A stretch of DNA of 34,974 bases from Flavobacteriaceae bacterium (GTDB lineage Bacteria > Bacteroidota > Bacteroidia > Flavobacteriales > Flavobacteriaceae), in assembly GCA_030621915.1 (NCBI GenBank), contig JAUXGV010000005.1:1-34974 (forward strand), given 5' to 3'. Position numbers and translations under genes: made by a program. Below are positions 1-7,223 of this stretch, piece after piece. Numbering within the stretch: position 1 is the stretch's first letter; each line of letters opens with the position of its first letter. The notes under the pieces are model-generated. The model was not told the origin of the DNA and searched no databases. It saw only the letters and a list, made by a program, of their open reading frames with translations.

Positions 1-1368
1 ACTGGCATGGCCAATTACCTCGTGCAAGGCTGTATGTAGTTTATCTGCTTTTTGGCCGTATTTTTTTTCATATTCAATTTCATTGTCATCAATTGCAAAC
101 TCTTCCAACCTGCCACTTCTAGAGACCTTATTTGATGCACCAATAATATTGCCCAACGAAATTGATTTTGACCCGTGTTGTTCTCGGATCCAATTGTTAT
201 TTGGTAAATTAATCCCTATTGGTGTGGAAGGTGAAGAATCTCCTGCTTCTCCAACAACGTTTACCGTATTGTAGGAAACACCAACAACATTTTTCTTTTT
301 ATGCTCCTCCATTAAAGTCGAATTGTCTTCAAACCATTGAACGTTATTTGCCAAAGCAGCCATTTTTTTAGACATATCAAAATCTTTTATCTGAACAACA
401 GATTCATAAGATCCCTTGTACCCTTTAGGGTCGTTATATACTTCTATGAAACCATTGATATAATCAATATCTCCATTGATAGATTTTGCCCAAACGATGT
501 TGTATTTATCCCAAACTTTTAAATCCCCCGTTTGATAATACTTGATTAAGAGTTCTAATCCTTTAGCCTGATCTTGATTCTCGGCAACATTTTTAGCTTT
601 TTCCAACCAATAAATGATACCATCAATAGAAGCTCCATACATGCCTCCACTTTTCCAAACCTTTTCTTTTAAAACACCATTTTCTTTAATCAATTTTGAG
701 TTTAACCCAATTTCAACAGGCATGTTTTTATCAGTTTTAATATTCGAATAATAATTGTCAACATCTTCAGCTGAAATATTCTGTCCGTAAAAATTTATTG
801 CTGAGCCTTGAACTAATCCCATATCTGCATTTAAATTAACTTTTTTATTATCAGAATTATCAAAAAGTACTGAGAAAGCTTCTCCCTCTAATTTTGTATC
901 TGTTTGTGTTAATATTTCTTTCAAATATTCTTGTGAAAATTCCGGAATGAATTTGTCGTTTGAATAATGGTGATGAATGCCATTTGCAAACCAAATTTGT
1001 TTTAAAAAGATCTCAAAATTTTTCCAATCTCCACTGTTTTTATCGCCATTATAATTCTGGTATATATTTTCAAAAGCTCTTCTTATGGTTAAATTATGAC
1101 GATAATTTTGATCATACATAATATCTCGTCCGGCCAATCCGGCCTGAGTTAAAAAATAAACATATTTTTTTTGTTGTAAACTCAACCGTTCAAAACCTTG
1201 AACCTCATATCGTAATATTTTAATATCGGCAAACTGTTCTGCAAAATATTCAAATTCATTTTGAATCTCTTTTTTCTCCGTTTCATTAATTGATTCATTT
1301 TTAGAATTAACACAGGATAATAACAAAAAACTTATCCCTATCGCACTTAAAAAATGTTTATAATTCAT
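1..1368 (-). CDS. Dipeptidyl-peptidase III-like (M49 family) lipoprotein, C-terminus cut by window edge
   Basis: My translation of the minus strand from ATG at 1368 is open to base 1 and absent from the ORF track. It starts MNYKHFLSAIGISFLLLSCVNS (lipobox) and ends at the edge with LHEVIGHAS, an M49-type HExxxH zinc motif. Confidence 0.85.
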   Translation of the reverse strand, partial: MNYKHFLSAIGISFLLLSCVNSKNESINETEKKEIQNEFEYFAEQFADIKILRYEVQGFERLSLQQKKYVYFLTQAGLAGRDIMYDQNYRHNLTIRRAFENIYQNYNGDKNSGDWKNFEIFLKQIWFANGIHHHYSNDKFIPEFSQEYLKEILTQTDTKLEGEAFSVLFDNSDNKKVNLNADMGLVQGSAINFYGQNISAEDVDNYYSNIKTDKNMPVEIGLNSKLIKENGVLKEKVWKSGGMYGASIDGIIYWLEKAKNVAENQDQAKGLELLIKYYQTGDLKVWDKYNIVWAKSINGDIDYINGFIEVYNDPKGYKGSYESVVQIKDFDMSKKMAALANNVQWFEDNSTLMEEHKKKNVVGVSYNTVNVVGEAGDSSPSTPIGINLPNNNWIREQHGSKSISLGNIIGASNKVSRSGRLEEFAIDDNEIEYEKKYGQKADKLHTALHEVIGHAS

Positions 1369-1477
1369 TAGTTTTATATTTTTATTTGAAATTCAAAACT
1401 AACCAAAATTGACTTGCTGACCAAGTGATTAACTCATTTAAAATGTTGATTATAGACAGGCAGAATTTTTATTTACT

Positions 1478-1485
1478 TATATTTG
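1478..1485 (+). promoter_or_regulatory. Putative Bacteroidota -7 box (TATATTTG) upstream of SRPBCC gene
   Basis: Matches TAnnTTTG about 28 bp before ATG 1513; no convincing -33 box seen. Confidence 0.35.
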
Positions 1486-1512
1486 GAATACAGAATAAAA
1501 AACTTGGATAAA

Positions 1513-2556
1513 ATGAAAATACTTAAAAATATATTACTATTGCTTGTGATTTTGTTTATTGCCGGTGCAATTTATTTAACAACATTGGATGGTAACTACG
1601 ATGTCAAAAAATCAAGAATCATAAAAGCGAAACCTGAAATAGTTTTTAGTGATTTGAATGATTATAAAAATTGGAGTGATTGGGGGCCTTGGTATGAAAA
1701 AGACGCTACAATTCAGGTCTCATATGCAGAAAATACTATTGGGGTTGGCGGTTCCTATTCATGGACCAGTGAACAAGATGGAGGAGGATTCATGGAAACC
1801 CTAAAAACTGAAAAACCAAAAAGCCTAGATCAGAAAATTATATTTAAAACACCTTTTGGAGATATGAAATCTGATATATATTGGAGACTTGAAGAAATAG
1901 GTGAAGGCACAAAAGTTACCTGGGGTATGAAGGGTAAAATAGGTTTTTTTTATAGATTTATGACAAAGGGAATGGTAGATGAAATTGGATTGATGGAAGA
2001 AAGAGGACTGGAATTATTAGACTTAAGCATTCAAAAAAAAATAAAAATATTTAGTATTGAAAGTGATGGAGTTGTTGATTATAGTGGCGGATTCTATTTG
2101 TATTTATCAACTTCGTCTAAGATTAGTGAAATGGACTCTAAATTTCCAACTATGCTGGGAAAAGTAGGTGGTTTTGTCGAATCAAATAACATACGAACAT
2201 CTGGCAGTCCTTTTACTATTTATCACAAATTTGATGAACAAAATGCTACAACCATTTTCTCTGTTTGTATGCCAATACCAGAAAGAATGATTACTCCAAA
2301 AGGAACTGAACTCTTAACAGGATTTATGGAAAGAGGAAAATATTTTAAAACCACCTTAAAGGGTAGTTATAAAAATTCGAAAACAGCATGGGAGCAGGCC
2401 ATAATTGGTGTTGAAGAATTGATAGATTATACCAAGCTTGAAAATGGAGAACCATTTGAAGTATATGTTAATAGCATTATGTCAACTCATAACCCTGCTG
2501 ATCTTATCACTGAAATTTATATTCCAGTTAAAAAAGTGAAGCTTTTTAATCCATAG
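1513..2556 (+). CDS. SRPBCC-family protein with C-terminal GyrI-like/effector-binding region
   Basis: ORF 1483-2556. N-terminal TM, then SRPBCC-like segment (KSRIIKAKPEIVFSDLNDYKNWSDWGPW); the C-terminal half resembles GyrI-like small-molecule-binding domains. The track start is TTG within a TATATTTG -7-like box, so ATG at 1513 is preferred. Confidence 0.75.
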   Translation: MKILKNILLLLVILFIAGAIYLTTLDGNYDVKKSRIIKAKPEIVFSDLNDYKNWSDWGPWYEKDATIQVSYAENTIGVGGSYSWTSEQDGGGFMETLKTEKPKSLDQKIIFKTPFGDMKSDIYWRLEEIGEGTKVTWGMKGKIGFFYRFMTKGMVDEIGLMEERGLELLDLSIQKKIKIFSIESDGVVDYSGGFYLYLSTSSKISEMDSKFPTMLGKVGGFVESNNIRTSGSPFTIYHKFDEQNATTIFSVCMPIPERMITPKGTELLTGFMERGKYFKTTLKGSYKNSKTAWEQAIIGVEELIDYTKLENGEPFEVYVNSIMSTHNPADLITEIYIPVKKVKLFNP

Positions 2557-2591
2557 TTTCTTTAATTCAGAGCTGTCGATTAAGTGAAACC

Positions 2592-3161
2592 CTAAATTAA
2601 TACTTCTTTGTACCTAAAACAACTTGGAGAATGATCATTAACCATCCCGGTTGCCTGCATATGGGCATAAATTACTGTTGAGCCAACAAATTTAAAGCCT
2701 CGTTTTTTTAAATCTTTGGAAATGATATCCGATAGTTCAGTATTGGCAGGAATTTCATCCATGTTCTCCCATTGATTAACAATAGGCTTGTTGTGAACAA
2801 ATTTCCAGATATATTTTGAAAACGAGCCAAACTCTTTTTGAATTTTGACAAAGGCTGCTGCATTATTTATTGTGGCTCTAATTTTTAGTTTATTGCGAAT
2901 TATCCCAGCATTATTGATCAATTCATCAAACTTATTTTCATCATATTTTACAATCTTTTTATAATCAAAATTATCAAAAGCATTTCGAAAATTCTCACGT
3001 TTTCGAAGAACAGTTATCCAGCTAAGACCTGCCTGAAAAGTTTCAAGGATTAAAAATTCAAAAAGTTTGTCATCATTAAAAACCGGAACACCCCATTCTG
3101 TATCATGATATTCTATATATAATGGATTTGTGCCACACCAGGCGCATCTTGATTTATTCAT
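2592..3161 (-). CDS. tag: DNA-3-methyladenine glycosylase I
   Basis: MNKSRCAWCGTNPLYIEYHDTEWGVP start, LSWITVLRKRENFRNAF, and C-terminal MVNDHSPSCFRY are typical of Tag. Confidence 0.93.
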   Translation of the reverse strand: MNKSRCAWCGTNPLYIEYHDTEWGVPVFNDDKLFEFLILETFQAGLSWITVLRKRENFRNAFDNFDYKKIVKYDENKFDELINNAGIIRNKLKIRATINNAAAFVKIQKEFGSFSKYIWKFVHNKPIVNQWENMDEIPANTELSDIISKDLKKRGFKFVGSTVIYAHMQATGMVNDHSPSCFRYKEVLI

Positions 3162-3430
3162 TTTTAATCAATTTTTTGATATAAATAACTTTTTTAACCC
3201 AAGAGGTAAAAAATAACACTTCAGTGTGATTCTTATATTGTTGATTAAACTCTCTAAGATTATAAATTTAAGTATAATGTATCCAACACACTTCTCAATC
3301 CAATGACTCGGGGGATATTGAAAGGATGAACATGGATGTTCTTTGTATATTTTTATTTCTATAGTTGAAATATTACTTTTTCAAGATACAAAAAAAATAA
3401 ACTATTTTTGAATACATATAAGAACTGGAA

Positions 3431-3883
3431 ATGAAAAAAATTAAAGAAGCATTGATTGAAGAATGTAATAATTTCATTGAAGATAGATTGGATACTATAA
3501 ATAAAATTATTTCATCAAATAAAAATGCATTGCTTTCAGAAACTAAAAGTTCGGCAGGAGATAAACATGAAACTGCTAGAGCTTTATTACAATTGGAAAT
3601 AGAGAAAGCTTCTATGCAACTTCCTTCTGTAAAAAAAATGAAGGAAACCTTAGATAGAATAAATCTTCAAACAAAACACGATATCATTCATCTTGGAAGT
3701 CTAATTTATACAAATCAAAGAAATTATTTTTTAGCAATTAGCGTTGGGAATTTGTCAATTGATAAAAAAGAATATTTCGTTATTTCACCTTCATCCCCAA
3801 TCGGTTCCTTATTATTGGGTAAAATTAATGGAGATTTTGTCCCATTTAATGATTTTAATATTGAAATTTTAGAAGTTCATTAG
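3431..3883 (+). CDS. GreA/GreB C-terminal-like domain protein (often auto-named 3-oxoacyl-ACP synthase in flavobacteria)
   Basis: Coiled-coil N-terminal half with SSAGDKHETAR, then a small beta domain with SPIGSLLLGK resembling the GreA/GreB C-terminal SPIGRALLGK motif. Confidence 0.7.
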   Translation: MKKIKEALIEECNNFIEDRLDTINKIISSNKNALLSETKSSAGDKHETARALLQLEIEKASMQLPSVKKMKETLDRINLQTKHDIIHLGSLIYTNQRNYFLAISVGNLSIDKKEYFVISPSSPIGSLLLGKINGDFVPFNDFNIEILEVH

Positions 3884-3987
3884 TAGTTAATGGAACTGCC
3901 ACCTTCGTACCATATATTACAATTTAAAAATAAAGATAAAAAAGCATCAATAAAAGTGCTTTAGCATTAGAATAAGTTATCACGTAA

Positions 3988-4881
3988 TTAATTTAGAGCA
4001 TTTACACTACCAATTTCATTGGGTAAAAATTGCTTCAAGGTAGCTTCAATGCCATTTTTTAAAGTAATAGTTGAGGAGGGACATCCATTACACGCTCCTT
4101 GTAATATCACATTAACTTCTTTTGTTTCTTTGATATATGATAGAAACTGGATATTCCCTCCATCTCCTGCTACTGCAGGTTTTATATATTCATCCAAGAT
4201 AGATATAATTTGTTTGGAAATGTCATCATTGGTTGGTTTAAAACCTGGTGCTAATTCAGAATTTTTAATATTTTCAATTTTTTTTGGCTGATAATTTTTG
4301 GATATAATGCGTCTGTCAGATTGTAAATATTCTTTGATAAAATCTCTAATTTCAGTATTAATTTCAAACCATTCAATACTTTCATCTTTCATTATAGAAA
4401 TATAATTATCTGAAATAAATACTTCTTTTACATATGAAAATTCAAAAAGTTCCATTGCTATAGGAACTTCTCTGGCTTCATCCCTAGTGGAAACCTCAAT
4501 ATTTTGAGCGGATAATAATTTGTTAGTTACAAATTTTTGAACACTTGGATTTGGAGTGCTTTCAGCAAATACTTCAATAATAGATGTTTTATTTTTAGGA
4601 ATAAATATTGATTCATTATCCTGTAAATAGTTAGAAAACATATCTTTTAATTCTTCTTGTACTTCATGCCATTCAAGTATATCAAATTTTTCGATCGCAA
4701 TAAAATTAGCAGTTACATACACATTTTTCACAAAGGGAAGATGAAATAGTTGTTTCACCAAATCAGAATTTTTAGCGTCCTCAACAGAATGATATTCAAA
4801 ACTATTTTCAGTTAACATTTTGTCAAAAACAAATTTTATGATGGCTGAATTGTTCGTATTTTCAATTTTTATATTCGACAT
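3988..4881 (-). CDS. NifU family protein with two Nfu N-terminal-like domains and a C-terminal NifU domain
   Basis: C-terminal GACNGCPSSTITLKNGIEATLK with CxxC; two internally similar ~90-aa Nfu_N-like segments precede it. Confidence 0.88.
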   Translation of the reverse strand: MSNIKIENTNNSAIIKFVFDKMLTENSFEYHSVEDAKNSDLVKQLFHLPFVKNVYVTANFIAIEKFDILEWHEVQEELKDMFSNYLQDNESIFIPKNKTSIIEVFAESTPNPSVQKFVTNKLLSAQNIEVSTRDEAREVPIAMELFEFSYVKEVFISDNYISIMKDESIEWFEINTEIRDFIKEYLQSDRRIISKNYQPKKIENIKNSELAPGFKPTNDDISKQIISILDEYIKPAVAGDGGNIQFLSYIKETKEVNVILQGACNGCPSSTITLKNGIEATLKQFLPNEIGSVNALN

Positions 4882-4902
4882 TTTAAATCATTTTTATATC
4901 TG

Positions 4903-4910
4903 CAAATTTA
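4903..4910 (-). promoter_or_regulatory. Putative -7 box (TAAATTTG) for the NifU-family gene
   Basis: Minus strand reads TAAATTTG about 22 bp upstream of the ATG at 4881. Confidence 0.35.
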
Positions 4911-4939
4911 CGAAAGATTTTTTTCTATATTTGAATATA

Positions 4940-5110
4940 AACCCAGATTTTGCATTAGAATAACTATTCCGTATTGAAACTACTGCAAAATAAGATATTT
5001 AAATTCACTTTAAAATCGAACCATAACTTATGCTATGATAAAATTTTAAAGTGAATTATTTTATTGCATTTTCAAACCTCATTACGAAATTCTAATGCAA
5101 AATCTGGGTT
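4940..5110. mobile_element. MITE-like non-coding palindromic element, ~171 bp
   Basis: Perfect 21-bp terminal inverted repeats AACCCAGATTTTGCATTAGAA (4940-4960) / TTCTAATGCAAAATCTGGGTT (5090-5110); perfect inner 15-bp inverted repeat AATTCACTTTAAAAT (5002-5016) / ATTTTAAAGTGAATT (5043-5057); central CATAACTTATG palindrome. Possible 3-bp TAA duplication if the end is ACCCAG...CTGGGT. No ORF inside. Confidence 0.75.
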
Positions 5111-5135
5111 AATGTTAAATTAAATAAATTGGGTC

Positions 5136-5645
5136 ATGATAATAAAGGAGTTAAAGGGGGTAAAACCAATTTTTGGTAAAGCTTGTTTTTTTGCAGAAAA
5201 TTCTGTCGTCATAGGAAATGTTGAAATGGGAGATCAATGTAGTATTTGGTATAATGCGGTAATTCGAGGGGACGTTAATTATATTAAAATGGGTGATAAA
5301 GTAAATGTACAAGATGGGGCAATCATACATGCAACCTATAAAGTATCACCAACTAATATTGGAAATAATGTTTCGATTGGCCATAATGCCATTGTACATG
5401 GATGTACTATACATGACAATGTTTTGGTAGGTATGGGAGCCATCATTATGGATGATTGTATTATTGAGAGCAATTCCATTATTGCTGCTGGAGCTGTCAT
5501 AACAAAAAGAACAATTGTTAAGTCTGGTAGCATTTTTGGAGGAATGCCAGCAAAAAAATTAAAGGATATTAGTGAAGAACTAATATCAGGAGAAATTGAT
5601 AGAATTGCTAATAACTATATAAAATATGCAAGTTGGTATCAATAG
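5136..5645 (+). CDS. Gamma carbonic anhydrase family / left-handed beta-helix hexapeptide protein
   Basis: Hexapeptide repeats VVIGNVEMGDQCSIWYNAVIRGDVNYIKMGDKVNVQDGAIIHA and the GHNAIVHGC histidine motif. Confidence 0.9.
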   Translation: MIIKELKGVKPIFGKACFFAENSVVIGNVEMGDQCSIWYNAVIRGDVNYIKMGDKVNVQDGAIIHATYKVSPTNIGNNVSIGHNAIVHGCTIHDNVLVGMGAIIMDDCIIESNSIIAAGAVITKRTIVKSGSIFGGMPAKKLKDISEELISGEIDRIANNYIKYASWYQ

Positions 5646-5680
5646 TTTCTTTTTAACGATGACAAAATATTCATTTGCAT

Positions 5681-5713
5681 AAAAAAACCCATCCGCCTGA
5701 GACGGATGGGTTT
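5681..5713 (-). terminator. Rho-independent terminator, main use for the minus-strand ompH/bamA cluster, possibly bidirectional
   Basis: 11-bp stem AAACCCATCCG / CGGATGGGTTT with 7-nt loop; U-tract on the minus-strand transcript; lies between convergent gene ends at 5645 and 5736. Confidence 0.88.
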
Positions 5714-5735
5714 GTGATATAATTATATTATAATA

Positions 5736-6245
5736 TTATTGAATTCCCAATTTTGTTTTAACGGCAGGTAATAAATCTTCACCTTGATCAAAAACTATTA
5801 ATCCTTTTCCAGGAGATGAATCAAATATATAAATAAATCCTTTTTCAGCGGCTACATCTTTCACCGCTTGTTGTGCTTTTTCAACTATTGGTTTTAATAA
5901 ATCAAATTGCTTTTTTTGAATTTCTTCACTAGCTGTTTGACTGTATTTTTGAATTTTTTGTTGTATACCGGCAACTTCTAATCTTCTTTCTTCATTTTTT
6001 ACATCTGTTTGAGTCGGAGCTTCTGCAGTATATTTTTTTACTTTAGCGTCATATGATGCTGCCTGTGAATTGTATTCATCAGCATAAGTTTGCTGTACTT
6101 TTTTTAACTCAACTTCCATTGCCTTAGTTTCAGGCATCGCTTTTAAAAGTAATTCACTATCGATATGACCCACCTTTTGAGCTTGTACTGTGCTAAATGC
6201 AGTAATTAATATAACTGCTACGAATAATTTTCTAAATAATTTCAT
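5736..6245 (-). CDS. OmpH/Skp family periplasmic chaperone
   Basis: Signal peptide MKLFRKLFVAVILITAFSTVQAQ, then KVGHIDSELLLKAMPE and a long helical region, as in OmpH/Skp. Confidence 0.9.
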   Translation of the reverse strand: MKLFRKLFVAVILITAFSTVQAQKVGHIDSELLLKAMPETKAMEVELKKVQQTYADEYNSQAASYDAKVKKYTAEAPTQTDVKNEERRLEVAGIQQKIQKYSQTASEEIQKKQFDLLKPIVEKAQQAVKDVAAEKGFIYIFDSSPGKGLIVFDQGEDLLPAVKTKLGIQ

Positions 6246-6287
6246 TGTTTTAATAATTTGTTTATAATAATTTCTTCTTTTTAATTT

Positions 6288-7160
6288 CTACTCATTGTTA
6301 TTTTTAACTTGTTCTTCTCTTTTCTTATTTCGATCTTCAATTTCTTTTAATTTGGCTGCACGATTATCATCAGCAACTTTTTTTAAAGAATCTCTCATTC
6401 TAATTCTTGCCGCTTGTTGAGTCTTAATCTTGGCCTTTAAAGCTTCTCTTTTAGCAATCTTATCATCAATTCTTTGCTGTTCTTTTGTTTTTTCTTTTAC
6501 AACAGGTTCATCCGTATTTTCAACATCTACATTATTAGAATTTACGGTTTCATTTTGTTCATTATTCGTGGGTTCAGAACCTACCACTTCAGCATCATTT
6601 ATTTGTTTATTTTTCCTGTCGTCAATTATTTTTCTTTTTCTGTTTTTTACGATACTATTTAAAACCAATTCGCTAATATCTAATTTACTATTGGTGTATA
6701 GCATAATTAAATCAGATGACTTATCGAAAACAACATCATATCTCTTATTTTTAGATATTGTCTGAATCGAATTATAAACCTGATTTTGCACAGGTTCAGC
6801 CAATTGTTTTCTCAATTGAAACAAATCTCCTGTTGGTCCAAAATAGGCTATTTGCAACCGCTGGTACTCTTTAACTTTTATTTCAATATCCTCCTCTCGT
6901 TCAGCAATCAATTCCTTCGTCAATAATGGCTTTTCATTGCTCAAATCTATTTTTAATGTTTCAATCTCGGCAGAAAGTCCATCAAGTTTCACTTGCCAGT
7001 TTTTAACTTTAGAATCTAATTGTGATTGAGCTTCAACATATTCGGGAATATTTTCTAAGATATAATTCATATCAACATAGGCAATTCTTTGTGCTTTTTG
7101 TGCAAAAGAACTAAAACAGATAAAAATTAATATAAAAGTTAATACTCTTTTCATTGTCAT
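6288..7160 (-). CDS. OmpH/Skp family protein, paralogue with charged C-terminal extension
   Basis: Signal peptide and RIAYVDMNYILENIPEYVEAQ; charged low-complexity C-terminal tail. Confidence 0.87.
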   Translation of the reverse strand: MTMKRVLTFILIFICFSSFAQKAQRIAYVDMNYILENIPEYVEAQSQLDSKVKNWQVKLDGLSAEIETLKIDLSNEKPLLTKELIAEREEDIEIKVKEYQRLQIAYFGPTGDLFQLRKQLAEPVQNQVYNSIQTISKNKRYDVVFDKSSDLIMLYTNSKLDISELVLNSIVKNRKRKIIDDRKNKQINDAEVVGSEPTNNEQNETVNSNNVDVENTDEPVVKEKTKEQQRIDDKIAKREALKAKIKTQQAARIRMRDSLKKVADDNRAAKLKEIEDRNKKREEQVKNNNE

Positions 7161-7223
7161 TTACATATATTTTATAAAAAATCATGCCAAATTATAATTC
7201 GCAGCAAATATACTTAATTTCGC

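Noticed and set aside
83-522. Plus-strand ORFs 83-274 and 337-522
   Set aside because: Antisense to the M49 peptidase reading frame, which has a clear family motif.
4019-4291. Plus-strand 90-aa ORF
   Set aside because: Antisense shadow of the NifU C-terminal domain; no recognisable protein.
6430-6765. Plus-strand ORFs 6430-6765 and 6474-6662 (hydrophobic)
   Set aside because: Antisense to the OmpH coding region; hydrophobicity arises from complementing Lys/Glu/Asn-rich AT-biased codons.
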